A stretch of DNA of 64,000 nucleotides from Caulobacter sp. FWC26 (lineage in GTDB: Bacteria > Pseudomonadota > Alphaproteobacteria > Caulobacterales > Caulobacteraceae), in contig NZ_CP033875.1 in the NCBI RefSeq assembly GCF_002742645.2, positions 2,954,001 through 3,018,000 of the forward strand, read 5' to 3'. Position numbers and translations under genes: made by a program. How positions within the stretch are numbered: the first letter of the stretch is position 1; every line of letters begins with the position of its first letter. This document shows, one piece after another, positions 47,402 through 55,721 of this stretch. The notes under the pieces were generated by a model that made no database searches, was not told the origin of the DNA, and was given only the letters and a program-made list of their open reading frames with translations.

Positions 47402-47895
47402 ACAAGACGCTTGCCCTGATCGCCGCCGGCCTGGCTCTCTCAGGCGGCTACGCTTCGGCCCAGACCGCGCCTGCGGCGCCGGCGGCCCCAGCGCCCGCCT
47501 ATTCCAGCCGCGTCATCACCCTGGCTGAGGCCAAGACCGTCGCGGCCGCCGCCGAGGCCGAGGCCCGCAAGAACGGCTGGACCATGGTCATCGTCGTGCT
47601 GGAGTCGAACGGCGCCCAGGTGCTGGCCCAGAAGATGGACGGTACGCAGTACGGCTCGAACGAGGTCGCGGTGAAGAAGGCCCAGACCGCCGCCCACTTC
47701 CGCCGTCCGACCTCGGTGTTTCAGGACGCGGTGAAGAGCGGGACCCTAAACGCGATCTTCACCGGCGCCACGGCGGTTGAAGGCGGCGAGCTGCTGCTGG
47801 TCGACGGCAAGATCGTCGGCGCCATCGGCGTTTCGGGCGGCACGGCGGCCCAGGACGGCGTGGTTGCGCGCGCGGGTCAGACGGCGCTGAAGTAG
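47398..47895 (+). CDS. Exported GlcG/HbpS-family protein
   Basis: A 165-residue protein with a signal peptide and alanine-rich linker (MNKTLALIAAGLALSGGYAS then about 20 residues), followed by a GlcG/HbpS (DUF336) domain: LAEAKTVAAAAEAEARKNGW, VVLESNGAQVLAQKMDGTQ and GGELLLVDGKIVGAIGVSGG. The family includes the haem-binding HbpS of Streptomyces and GlcG near glycolate oxidase. Its ATG overlaps the stop of the large LamG protein by four bases, so the two are co-translated and presumably work together outside the cell. Confidence 0.9.
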   Translation: MNKTLALIAAGLALSGGYASAQTAPAAPAAPAPAYSSRVITLAEAKTVAAAAEAEARKNGWTMVIVVLESNGAQVLAQKMDGTQYGSNEVAVKKAQTAAHFRRPTSVFQDAVKSGTLNAIFTGATAVEGGELLLVDGKIVGAIGVSGGTAAQDGVVARAGQTALK

Positions 47896-47921
47896 AACCT
47901 TCCGCCAAATCAATCACCTCT

Positions 47922-48037
47922 GTGTCATCCCGGCCGTAGCGCGCAGCGCGGAGAGCCGGGACCCAGGGGGTGTCGAAACGCGGTGCGCGCGGCCCCTGGG
48001 TCCCGGATCGCCTCTAAGAGGCGTCCGGGATGACAAG
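47922..48037. repeat. Palindromic intergenic repeat with TGTCATCCCGG ends
   Basis: Nested inverted repeats: GTCATCCCGG / CCGGGATGAC at the ends, CCGGGACCCAGGGG / CCCCTGGGTCCCGG inside, and a CGCCTCT-AA-GAGGCG arm. About 116 bases, convergent ends of glcG-like and DJ-1-like genes on both sides. It is like the dispersed RPE/REP elements of alphaproteobacteria. The same terminal sequence occurs at 12026-12081. Confidence 0.85.
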
Positions 48038-48073
48038 TGTTCCGACCTTGTGGGAATGGCGCTGAGGCACCCC

Positions 48074-48649
48074 CTAAGCCCCAAACTCGCGCGCGAACAT
48101 CGCTTCATAGCCTGCGATCAGCGCCTCCTGCTCCGGCGCGATCAGGCGCGCGACAGCGGCCGCGAAGGTCACTGGCGCCAAGCCTGACGCGCTAACCAGC
48201 TTGCCGTCGGTCACCGCCTTGGGCGTGTCGACATAGTGCTCGCCGCCCGCATAGCCCGGGACAACGCCGTCCAGCCAGTCCTTGCCGTTCGAAGTGTGGC
48301 GGCGTCCGGCGAACAGGCCCGCACGGGCCAGGGCCGTCGTGCCGGCGCAGATCCCGCCCACGATCTTGCCGTCGGCCAGCGCCTGGCGGATCAGCGCCGA
48401 GATCGCTGGATTTTCGCCTTCGCTCCAGGCGTCGCTGCCGATCAGCAGGAAGACGTCGGCGTCACTGAGCACCGGGTCGTCAAAGCGATAGTCCGACGCC
48501 GCTAGCACCCCGCCGATCGAGGTCTCGGGATCGCCGGTCGGGGTAGCGATCTCAATCTGCACCTTCAGGTGCTCGCGCAACAGAGCCAGCACGCCGCCGG
48601 CCTCCCAATCGGCCCAGCCCGGCTGCAGAAAGGCGACGGCGACGGTCAT
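48074..48649 (-). CDS. DJ-1/PfpI-family protein
   Basis: A 191-residue class I glutamine amidotransferase-like protein of the DJ-1/PfpI group. The nucleophile elbow is GGICAGTTALARAG, with a cysteine at about residue 101. The first half has the Rossmann strand VAVAFLQPGWADWEAGGVLA with an acidic residue that would polarise the cysteine. Activity may be glyoxalase, chaperone or protease-like; none can be picked. Divergent from msrB with about 50 bases between the two starts, so a shared oxidative-stress role is possible. Confidence 0.85.
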   Translation of the reverse strand: MTVAVAFLQPGWADWEAGGVLALLREHLKVQIEIATPTGDPETSIGGVLAASDYRFDDPVLSDADVFLLIGSDAWSEGENPAISALIRQALADGKIVGGICAGTTALARAGLFAGRRHTSNGKDWLDGVVPGYAGGEHYVDTPKAVTDGKLVSASGLAPVTFAAAVARLIAPEQEALIAGYEAMFAREFGA

Positions 48650-48701
48650 GTGGGGCTCCTGGTGCTACCGAAACAGCGCCGAAACGCTTACATTGGCCTT
48701 C

Positions 48702-49181
48702 ATGACAGACGCAGCCACCCTTTCAACCGCCGGCTTTGACCTGACGCCGCCGACCGAGCCCGAGCGCGAACGCCTGGAGGCCGACCTGACGGCCGAGGAA
48801 GCCCGCGTTCTCCTGCATCACGGCACCGAAGCCCCGTTCTGCGGCGGCCTGCTGGGCGAGAAGAACCCCGGCGCCTATTGCTGCCGTCTCTGCGGCCTGC
48901 CGCTGTTCAAGCACGAGACCAAGTTCGAAAGCGGCACCGGCTGGCCCAGCTTCTACGCCCCGTTCGCCGAGGATCACGTCATCGGCGTGCGCGACACCTC
49001 TTACGGCATGGTTCGCATCGAGACCCGCTGCGCCCGCTGCGACAGCCACCAGGGCCACGTCTTCCCGGATGGCCCGGCGCCGACGCGGCTGCGCTACTGC
49101 ATCAACTCGGTGTCGCTGCAGTTCGTGAAGTCCGGCGATCCCCTGCCCGACCCGCTGCATCGAGGCGATGCGATCGCCTGA
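48702..49181 (+). CDS. msrB: Peptide methionine (R)-S-oxide reductase
   Basis: A 159-residue MsrB, which reduces methionine-R-sulfoxide in damaged proteins. The zinc ligands are two cysteine pairs (CRLCG and CARCD), the substrate loop is SGTGWPSFYAPF, and the catalytic cysteine is in RLRYCINSVSLQF. The N-terminal ~30 residues are not conserved. The ATG at 48702 is used; an earlier ATG in the same frame lies inside the divergent promoter region. Confidence 0.95.
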   Translation: MTDAATLSTAGFDLTPPTEPERERLEADLTAEEARVLLHHGTEAPFCGGLLGEKNPGAYCCRLCGLPLFKHETKFESGTGWPSFYAPFAEDHVIGVRDTSYGMVRIETRCARCDSHQGHVFPDGPAPTRLRYCINSVSLQFVKSGDPLPDPLHRGDAIA

Positions 49182-49261
49182 CCCAAGGGGAAGTTTGACG
49201 GCGAACCTATTTCGGCATTCCCTCTGCCAAAAGCTCCGAAGCGAGCGATGGCGGAGGGAAC

Positions 49262-50302
49262 ATGTCGACGAACGCCAAAGCGCCGCTCGCCCTGCTGGGC
49301 GCGGCCGGATCACCCTACACCCGCAAGATGCTGGCGTTGCTGCGTTTTCGGCGCATCCCGCACGCGATCCACTGGGGCAGCCACCGCAACCCGCCACCGG
49401 GCCTGCCCGAGCCGAAGGTGAAGCTGCTGCCCACCTTCTACTTTCCCACCGCCGATGGCGTCGAGGCGGTGACCGACTCCACCCCGATCATTCGCCGACT
49501 TGAGCGCGAGCACGCCGGCCGCTCGGTGATCCCGGACGATCCGGTCGTCGCCTTCCTCAATGACCTGATCGAAGACTACGCTGACGAGTGGCTGACCAAG
49601 GCGATGTTCCATTTCCGCTGGGCGCACGCGGCGGACATCGCAAACGCGGGGCCGATGCTGATTTTCTGGCACGACCCCACCCTGCCCGGCCAGGTCGCCG
49701 AAGCGGCCGCCCGCGAGATCTCCAAGCGCCAGATCGACCGCCTCTATGTGGTGGGCTCCAACCCGACCACCGCCGCCACCATTGAGGCCAGCTACGCCCG
49801 CTTGGTCGAGGTGCTGGACGGCCTGATCGAGCGCCAAGGCTATGTGCTGGGCGCCCGCCCCTCGGCGGCGGACTTCGCGATCCAGGGCCAACTGTCGCAG
49901 CTGGCGATCATCGAACCGACCTCGGCGGCGATCACCGTCCAGCGCTCGCGCCGGGTTCGGGCCTGGCTCGATCGGGTGGAGGACCTGTCAGGCCTGGAGC
50001 CCGACGCCGCCCACTGGGCCTCGCGCGCCGACCTTGCCGACACGCTGCGCCCGCTGCTGACCGAGATCGGCAGGGTCTATGCGCCGTTCTTGCTGGCCAA
50101 CGCCAAGGCGACGATGAGCGGCGTCGAAACAGTCGAGGCGGTCATCGACGGCCGCCCCTGGACCCAGCCGACCTTCCCCTACCAGGCCAAGTGCCTGATG
50201 GCGCTGCGGCAGGCTCATGCCGCGCTGTCTGCAGCCGATCGCGCGGCGGCTGACGCCCTGCTGGCGGGGACGGGGTGTGAGGCGCTGTTTGGGGGGATAT
50301 GA
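49262..50302 (+). CDS. Glutathione S-transferase-family protein
   Basis: A 346-residue GST-like protein, longer than the usual ~210. A thioredoxin-like N domain has APLALLGAAGSPYTRKMLAL (serine at the place of the active-site residue) and the cis-proline region VKLLPTFYFPT, then TDSTPIIRRLEREHAGRSVI. The C domain is helical (YVLGARPSAADFAIQGQLSQ), typical of GSTs. Extra sequence lies in the middle and at the C-terminus (KATMSGVETVEAVIDGRPW). The cognate substrate is unknown. Confidence 0.82.
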   Translation: MSTNAKAPLALLGAAGSPYTRKMLALLRFRRIPHAIHWGSHRNPPPGLPEPKVKLLPTFYFPTADGVEAVTDSTPIIRRLEREHAGRSVIPDDPVVAFLNDLIEDYADEWLTKAMFHFRWAHAADIANAGPMLIFWHDPTLPGQVAEAAAREISKRQIDRLYVVGSNPTTAATIEASYARLVEVLDGLIERQGYVLGARPSAADFAIQGQLSQLAIIEPTSAAITVQRSRRVRAWLDRVEDLSGLEPDAAHWASRADLADTLRPLLTEIGRVYAPFLLANAKATMSGVETVEAVIDGRPWTQPTFPYQAKCLMALRQAHAALSAADRAAADALLAGTGCEALFGGI

Positions 50303-50410
50303 GGAAAGCCCATCAGCTTTCCTTAAATCCTACTCAATTGATATGAATTGAGCTGCAACCCCGCCGCGCCCTAGAGATCGCTTATCAGCGCTCAATCCCG
50401 GCGGACCACC

Positions 50411-51118
50411 ATGACCTTGCAAGCCCGTGACGCCACGCCGCCGATCCTGATCGTGCCGGGCCTCTACAACTCCGGGCCCGATCACTGGCAAACCCATTGG
50501 GAACGCGCGCTGCCGGGCGCGGTGCGCGTCGAGCAGCAGGACTGGGAGCGCCCCCTGCTGGGCGACTGGACCATCAGTCTGGCCGAGGCCGTACGCCAGC
50601 GGCCCGGCGCGATCCTGGTGGCTCACAGCCTGGGCTGCGCGCTGGTCGCCCACTTCGCCCAGGTGACGGGCGGGCGCGGCGTGGGCGGGGCCATGCTGGT
50701 GGCGCCGGCCGACGTCAATCGCGAGGGGCCGGCGGGCCGCCTGCTGGTCGGCTTCTCGCCCATTCCCCGCCAGCGCCTGCCGTTTCCGAGCCTGGTCGTG
50801 GCCAGCCGCAACGATCCCTATGTCGAGATCGAGCGCGCCGAGGCCTTCGCGCGCGGCTGGGGGTCCGAGTTCGTCGACCTGGGGCGAGCGGGCCACATCA
50901 ATGTGGCCTCCGGTCACGGTGCATGGCCAAAGGGGCGAGCCCTGCTGAACCGCCTGGTCCGGCGCGTCACGGAAGACGCTCGACAGAAGGAAAGGAAGTT
51001 GGTGCGGGCGGTCGGGGTCGAACCGACACTCCTTTCGGAACCGGATTTTGAGTCCGGCGCGTCTACCAGTTTCACCACGCCCGCACATCTTCGCCTGCGC
51101 GAAGGGTGGTCTTCCTAG
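50411..51118 (+). CDS. RBBP9/YdeN-family alpha/beta hydrolase with tRNA-antisense C-terminus
   Basis: A 235-residue protein. Residues 1-190 form an RBBP9/YdeN-type serine hydrolase: the nucleophile elbow is AILVAHSLGCALVAHF, the aspartate region is VVASRNDPYVEIERA, and the histidine is in GRAGHINVASGHG. The family usually ends there (~185 residues). The last ~35 residues are encoded by the antisense strand of the tRNA-Leu(CAA) gene at 51000-51084 and its flank, with no stop earlier. Whether the tail is really made is unclear; transcription could also end within the tRNA region. Confidence 0.75.
   Translation: MTLQARDATPPILIVPGLYNSGPDHWQTHWERALPGAVRVEQQDWERPLLGDWTISLAEAVRQRPGAILVAHSLGCALVAHFAQVTGGRGVGGAMLVAPADVNREGPAGRLLVGFSPIPRQRLPFPSLVVASRNDPYVEIERAEAFARGWGSEFVDLGRAGHINVASGHGAWPKGRALLNRLVRRVTEDARQKERKLVRAVGVEPTLLSEPDFESGASTSFTTPAHLRLREGWSS
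51000..51084 (-). tRNA. tRNA-Leu (anticodon CAA)
   Basis: An 85-base class II tRNA. Acceptor stems GCGGGCG/CGCCCGC pair, the discriminator is A and CCA is encoded. The anticodon arm CCGGA-CTCAAAA-TCCGG gives CAA (reads UUG). A long variable arm with a GAAA loop marks it as leucine type. It lies inside and antisense to the end of the alpha/beta hydrolase gene. Confidence 0.95.
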
Positions 51119-51185
51119 CAGGCGTTCGCGGCGAATTCCAGAGGCGCGATGGACGGTTTAGCATCGCTCCACACGGAGATTCTCG

Positions 51186-52178
51186 ATGCTGCGCCCCGGC
51201 CCCCGCAACCTGATCACCGACGTCGCCGGCCTGAAGGTGGGCTGCGTCGAGGACGAGGCCGTCCGCACCGGCGTGACGGTGGTCCTCTGCCCCGAGGCCT
51301 GGACCGCCGCCGTCGACGTGCGCGGCGGCGGCCCGGCGGTGCGCGAGACCGACACGCTGCGCCCCGAGAACAGCTTCTCCAAGGCCCACGCGATCTGTCT
51401 ATCGGGGGGATCGGTGTTTGGTCTTGGCGCGGCCGATGGCGTGGCTTCGGCCCTTTCGAACCGCGACGTGGGCCTGCGAATCACCGCCGGCACGCCGGCC
51501 ATCCCGATCGTGCCGGCGGCGTGTCTGCATGACCTTTCCAACGGCGGCGATAAGGCCTGGGGCCTGGACCCGCCCTATCGCGCCCTGGGCATGAAGGCGG
51601 TCGAGGCGGCCGGCGAGGATTTCCCGCTCGGCCCGGTCGGCGCGGGACGCGGGGCGATGGCGGGCGTGCGGCCGGGCGGACTGGGCTCGGCCTCGATCGA
51701 CCTCGGCGACGGGCTGATCGTCGGTGCCCTGGTGGCGGCCAATCCGGTCGGCTCGGCCTACATGGCCGACGGGGAAACCTTCTGGGCCTGGCCGTTCGAG
51801 ATCGACGGCGAGTTCGGCGGCCACCGCCCTGGCGCCATGCCGTCGGCGGTCGAGCCGCTTCCGGACGACTCGAAGCTCGGCGCGCGCCTCAAGGCCGGGG
51901 CCAACACGACGCTGGCCCTGGTGGCCACGACCGCCGATCTGTCCACCGCTGAGGCCCAACGCATGGCGATGATGGCGCATGACGGGATGGCGCGCGCCGT
52001 GCGCCCCGCCCATACGCCGTTCGACGGCGATGTCGTCTTCGCCCTGGCCTCGGGCGCCAAGCCGCTGGGCGAGGATCCTGTGCGCGGCGTCCTGCGGACC
52101 CGAATCGGCTCGGCGGCGGCCGACTGTCTCGCGCGGGCTATGGCCCGGGCGGTCTACGAAAGCCGAGAGCGCCGCTGA
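51186..52178 (+). CDS. P1-family (DmpA-like) peptidase
   Basis: A 330-residue member of the P1/DmpA peptidase family, self-processing N-terminal-nucleophile hydrolases that cut N-terminal residues from peptides or beta-peptides. NLITDVAGLKVGCVEDE starts the fold and GLGSASIDLGDGLIVGALV contains the likely glycine-serine processing site and nucleophile. GGSVFGLGAADGVA and HDGMARAVRPAHTPFDGD are other conserved blocks. No signal peptide is visible, so it is probably cytoplasmic. Confidence 0.9.
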   Translation: MLRPGPRNLITDVAGLKVGCVEDEAVRTGVTVVLCPEAWTAAVDVRGGGPAVRETDTLRPENSFSKAHAICLSGGSVFGLGAADGVASALSNRDVGLRITAGTPAIPIVPAACLHDLSNGGDKAWGLDPPYRALGMKAVEAAGEDFPLGPVGAGRGAMAGVRPGGLGSASIDLGDGLIVGALVAANPVGSAYMADGETFWAWPFEIDGEFGGHRPGAMPSAVEPLPDDSKLGARLKAGANTTLALVATTADLSTAEAQRMAMMAHDGMARAVRPAHTPFDGDVVFALASGAKPLGEDPVRGVLRTRIGSAAADCLARAMARAVYESRERR

Positions 52179-52181
52179 GCC

Positions 52182-52691
52182 TTACGGCGGCGTGATCGTC
52201 TCGCCGCCGGCCAGCTGGATGGCGGCCGTCTCCAGGTGATCGAGCAGACGCTTGAAGGTGGCCACCTCGCTGGGGGCCAGTCCCGCCAGCAGCGTCGCCT
52301 CATAGGCCAGGGCCAGGGGGGCGATCTCGGCGAACAGCCGTCGCCCGGCGGCCGTGAGCTCCAGCGTGTGAGAGCGCCGATCTGTCCGCACCGTGGTGCG
52401 CGCCACCAGCCGGCGCACAACCAGCTCCTGAGCGGCGCGGCTGACCCGGACCTTGTCCATCGCGGTGCGGGTGACGGCGGTGTGCGGGGTCAACGCGCCC
52501 TCGGCGAGCACCGACATCAACCGCCACTGCGGGATCGTCAGACCAAAGCGGTCCTCATAGGCCCGCGCGATCAGACGGCTCACGGCGGCCGAGGCCGTCG
52601 CCAGGCGATACGGCACATAGTCCGAGAGGCTGACATTGGCCTCGGGCGCTGCGGGCGCGCCAGACGTGATCGGAGAGACCGTTGCGGTCAT
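52182..52691 (-). CDS. MarR-family transcriptional regulator
   Basis: A 169-residue MarR-type winged helix protein. The DNA-binding helices are in LTIPQWRLMSVLAEG and the recognition segment KVRVSRAAQELVVRRLVART, with the wing TDRRSHTLELTAAGRRL. The dimerisation helices at both ends are present, with ~20 extra N-terminal residues. It ends three bases from the P1 peptidase stop on the other strand; no operon partner is seen. It may control its own promoter in the ~225-base gap upstream, which contains no clear gene. Confidence 0.88.
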   Translation of the reverse strand: MTATVSPITSGAPAAPEANVSLSDYVPYRLATASAAVSRLIARAYEDRFGLTIPQWRLMSVLAEGALTPHTAVTRTAMDKVRVSRAAQELVVRRLVARTTVRTDRRSHTLELTAAGRRLFAEIAPLALAYEATLLAGLAPSEVATFKRLLDHLETAAIQLAGGETITPP

Positions 52692-52916
52692 GTCCCTTCC
52701 TTTCGTCCTTCCCCGGCGCGGTCGCCTTCGGAAGGAGCGACCTTTCGCTTGATCCGTTCCCGAACGAGGCCCTGGCTAGGGCCCCATCGGTCCTGTCTGT
52801 TTGGGCATCGCCGCCGCAGGAGCTCAATGCTCGTTACGATCCGCGTCGAATACACGTCATAATCGCACGTCACTTGGGCAGAGAATAGCCGTCTCGCCTT
52901 CCTGAACAGCGATCCG

Positions 52917-53684
52917 TCAGTGATGGGCTGCGGCGGCGAGCTTGTCCTTGGGCGGCTCCGGCGTGGTCAGCAGCGCCTTCTGGCAGGCGCGCAACTCGTC
53001 GAGGCAGGTCTTGCGATTCCAGAAGTCGGAGAATTCGGCGACGGCCAGACGCAGGAGCTGGATATGCTCCTTGTATTCAACGGGTTTGGGCGCGTCGTCA
53101 TGATCGTCGTGGTCGCCGTGGGCGGGCTTGGCGTCGGTCAGCAGCACCGTCTGGGAGCCCACGATCGTCACATTGCGACTCAGGACCTCGACGCCGGCCT
53201 TGGCGGGCGCGGCCTTGGGGTCGTCGTGATGACCGCCGGCGGCGTGGTCGTGTTCCTTGTCGTGGCCCTTGGCGTCATGACCCTTGCCGTGGCCGTGCTT
53301 GTCGGCCTTGCCGTGGTCGTCCTTCTTCTCCTCGGGACGCTCGCCCTTCATGCCCTTGTTGAGCTGCTCAAAGGCCTTGCCGCACGGTCCGCCGAACACC
53401 AGCAGCGGACCGATCCGCAACTGAACTTCGTCGATCAGGTCCTGGGTCTTGGCCACAAGCTCGCCGGAGTGGGCGCTGCTGGCGGCCACGCACTTGGCCT
53501 TGATGGCCTCATGAATGATCTTGGGCGTCTCGCCGTGCTTCTCGCCCTTGTCGCCGCGCCCCGTCAGCCGTCCGGCGAAAAAGGCCAGGCCGATGATCGC
53601 CAGGCCGGCGAGCACCAGAAGGAAAACCAGCGTCGGATCGAAGACCGGCACAGGTTGGTCGACCGGAAATTCTGACTGGTACAC
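52917..53684 (-). CDS. Histidine-rich single-pass membrane protein, function unknown
   Basis: A 255-residue protein with one N-terminal membrane helix (residues ~18-37, LVFLLVLAGLAIIGLAFF). After it comes a folded-looking region (~55-110) with paired cysteines, then a low-complexity stretch of histidine, aspartate, lysine and glycine (about 115-160; KADKHGHGKGHDAKGHDKEH), a short conserved-looking segment and a second HGDHDDHDD run. The C-terminal part has cysteines in NRKTCLDELRACQKA. I do not recognise the family. The histidine-rich segment suggests binding of zinc, nickel or copper; that is inference from composition. No metal transporter is adjacent. Confidence 0.7.
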   Translation of the reverse strand: MYQSEFPVDQPVPVFDPTLVFLLVLAGLAIIGLAFFAGRLTGRGDKGEKHGETPKIIHEAIKAKCVAASSAHSGELVAKTQDLIDEVQLRIGPLLVFGGPCGKAFEQLNKGMKGERPEEKKDDHGKADKHGHGKGHDAKGHDKEHDHAAGGHHDDPKAAPAKAGVEVLSRNVTIVGSQTVLLTDAKPAHGDHDDHDDAPKPVEYKEHIQLLRLAVAEFSDFWNRKTCLDELRACQKALLTTPEPPKDKLAAAAHH

Positions 53685-53772
53685 GCTGATGTCTCCGCCC
53701 CACGCGACACGCCATTCTCATGACGCTTCGTATGGTTAACGCAACAGCATTATTGATGCACGGCCAAGGTGC

Positions 53773-54015
53773 TCAGGACGGCCGATAAATGATCGCCGAA
53801 ACGCGGGCGCCGTGCTCGTAACGGGCGGGCCCGCCGTAGACGGCGACCTCGCAGAGGATGTCCCCGCCGGCCTCCCCGCTCCAGATGTAGCTTCGCTCGA
53901 CCTCGACATAGCGGCCGGCGGGCGAGATGCCCTCGAAGGTGTCACCCCAGGGGACCACGCCCTTCAGGTCCTGCCAGCGCAGCGTGACGGCGCGGGACAG
54001 CTCGTCGCGCGCCAT
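53773..54015 (-). CDS. Small conserved hypothetical protein
   Basis: An 80-residue soluble protein without a recognised domain. It has features of a real gene: a beta-rich pattern (GRYVEVERSYIWSG, ILCEVAVYGGPARYEHGARV), no low complexity, normal codon use, and close spacing after the DUF3297 gene. The ATG at 54015 has GGAGG only two bases away, so the true start may lie slightly upstream at a non-ATG codon. Function unknown. Confidence 0.6.
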   Translation of the reverse strand: MARDELSRAVTLRWQDLKGVVPWGDTFEGISPAGRYVEVERSYIWSGEAGGDILCEVAVYGGPARYEHGARVSAIIYRPS

Positions 54016-54049
54016 CGCCTCCAGGTCAGGATCGCTCGTCGACAGCGCC

Positions 54050-54298
54050 TCAGCCCTCGGCCGTGTCGCGGAAATAGGCCTCGACCTCGCCCTGCAGCTT
54101 GATCGTCATCGGATTGCCCTTGCGATCCAGGGTCTTGCCGGCCGCGACCCGCACCCACTTCTCGCTGATGCAGTATTCCTCGACATTGGTCTTCTCGACA
54201 CCCTTGAAGCGGATGCCGATGCCGCGTTCCAGGAGATCGGCGTCGTAATACGGGCTATCCGGATTGACGGAGAGGCGGTCGGGGGGCGTGTCGCTCAT
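54050..54298 (-). CDS. DUF3297-family protein
   Basis: An 82-residue protein of DUF3297. The sequence SDTPPDRLSVNPDSPYYDAD then RGIGIRFKGVEKTNVEEYC and KGNPMTIKLQGEVEAYF is that family's pattern and length. No function is known. The ATG at 54298 is chosen because the family starts here; the frame is open upstream without conserved sequence. Confidence 0.88.
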   Translation of the reverse strand: MSDTPPDRLSVNPDSPYYDADLLERGIGIRFKGVEKTNVEEYCISEKWVRVAAGKTLDRKGNPMTIKLQGEVEAYFRDTAEG

Positions 54299-54419
54299 GG
54301 TCTTCAGCTTTCGGTGCGGGCCGCGCGGCCCCTGTCTTGGCCGGCGGTGATAGCTACGAAACGCGCAGAAGCCAAATCCTGAGGGACATCCCCTCCCCTG
54401 GCCGGACTTTCGTCGGCGC

Positions 54420-54887
54420 TCAGGTGGTCTGGTCGCTCTTGATCGGATCGGCGGCCGAGACCACCCCGTCATTGTTGGTGTCGTGGGTCACGAACATCCG
54501 CCAGCCCGAATAGTCGAACTCGGCCTTGGTGATTCCGCCGCTCTTGTCGCTGTCGAGCACCCCAAAGCGGATATCGGTCTGCCGCATCTGGCGCATCCGC
54601 TCCTCGTCCTTCTTGTCAGGCGTCATGTCCGAAGCGGCCAGCTTGGCCTCCAGCCGCGCCTTGAACTCGGCGACGTACTCGGCTTGCGACAGCGCGCCGC
54701 TCTTGTCGGTGTCGGTCTTGGCGAACTGAAGGGCGCGGGTGGCGGCGTACTCGTCCTTGGTGACGACGCCGTCGCCGTTCTGGTCCTGCTCCTTGATGAA
54801 GATGTCGCGGGCGTGCGAGGCGGCTTGGGCCACGCCTGCGATCAAGGACAGGGCCGCGGCGGCGGTCAGGAGGGTGCGGGTCTTCAT
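54420..54887 (-). CDS. Exported EF-hand calcium-binding protein
   Basis: A 155-residue exported protein (signal peptide TLLTAAAALSLIAGVAQAAS) with four EF-hand loops: DQNGDGVVTKDE, DTDKSGALSQAE, DSDKSGGITKAE and DTNNDGVVSAAD. Most calcium-coordinating positions are filled; the last loop ends in D instead of E. Probably periplasmic, perhaps calcium-buffering or a regulatory partner. It lies 14 bases after the DUF4198 gene and next to a TonB receptor, suggesting a common role in uptake. Confidence 0.88.
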   Translation of the reverse strand: MKTRTLLTAAAALSLIAGVAQAASHARDIFIKEQDQNGDGVVTKDEYAATRALQFAKTDTDKSGALSQAEYVAEFKARLEAKLAASDMTPDKKDEERMRQMRQTDIRFGVLDSDKSGGITKAEFDYSGWRMFVTHDTNNDGVVSAADPIKSDQTT

Positions 54888-54901
54888 GAGGGGTCTTTCG
54901 C

Positions 54902-55687
54902 TCAACGGAGGGATTCGAAGGTCAGGGCGTAGGTGAAGCTCTGGCCCGGCTGGCCGGGGGCTGGCGCGGCGACGCGGTAGCGCGACTGGATCTGGTAGAC
55001 GCCGGACCGATCGACCCGCACGGCGAAGCGGCCGTTGGCGTCGCTCTTCAGCGTCTTGGGGGTCGCCTTGGTGTCGGCGTAGCGGTCGTCGGCCCCGTGC
55101 AGGGTGATCGGCTGACCGGCTACGGGCTTGCCGTCGAACAAGACCTCGAACACCGCGTCCTGGCCGGTGACGATCTTGCTGGGATGAGTCACGGCCCGGA
55201 ACTCCAGACCCTTGCCGTGGGGCGCCAAGGCCTGGTCGCTGGGCGCCCCGCGCGTGACATAGACGTCCGCCAGGGTCAGGCTCTGCATGTCGATAGCGTC
55301 GGCCGGCGCCTTGGAGCCTTCGAAGAACGCCCACTCGCCATTGACCAGCGCCGCCTTGGCGACCCGGCCGGCGCGCAGGCCGGTGGTGATCCGATAGGTG
55401 CCGGGCTTCTCGGTCGTCGCCTCGACCAGCGCGAGCTCGCGCGTATAGACCGGAACCAGGGCGGTGCGCACGCCATCGGGACCGATCACGGCGTAACCGT
55501 CCGACTTCATTGCCACTTCAGGCGTGAAGAAGCTCTCGGTGAAGGCGCCCTGCACCGTCACGATCTTGCGGTCCGAGGCGTCGAACACGGTCGGCAGCAG
55601 ATACGGCGAGTGGGCCTGCGCGGCGGGCCCGAGCAGGGCGAACAGCAGCGCGCCGCCTGTCAGGCTGGCGCGAAACGAACGGATCAT
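54902..55687 (-). CDS. DUF4198-family exported protein
   Basis: A 261-residue exported protein with signal peptide (LTGGALLFALLGPAAQAHS) and the DUF4198 pattern HSPYLLPTVFDASDRKIVTV near the start, then a C-terminal immunoglobulin-like domain (KSDANGRFAVRVDRSGVYQI). DUF4198 proteins often accompany TonB-dependent receptors and metal uptake genes. Here it is divergent from such a receptor with 164 bases between starts, so both probably share the control region. The substrate is unknown. Confidence 0.85.
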   Translation of the reverse strand: MIRSFRASLTGGALLFALLGPAAQAHSPYLLPTVFDASDRKIVTVQGAFTESFFTPEVAMKSDGYAVIGPDGVRTALVPVYTRELALVEATTEKPGTYRITTGLRAGRVAKAALVNGEWAFFEGSKAPADAIDMQSLTLADVYVTRGAPSDQALAPHGKGLEFRAVTHPSKIVTGQDAVFEVLFDGKPVAGQPITLHGADDRYADTKATPKTLKSDANGRFAVRVDRSGVYQIQSRYRVAAPAPGQPGQSFTYALTFESLR

Positions 55688-55721
55688 TGAACAAAACCCC
55701 AAGCGCCGCGACGGCTGCGGC

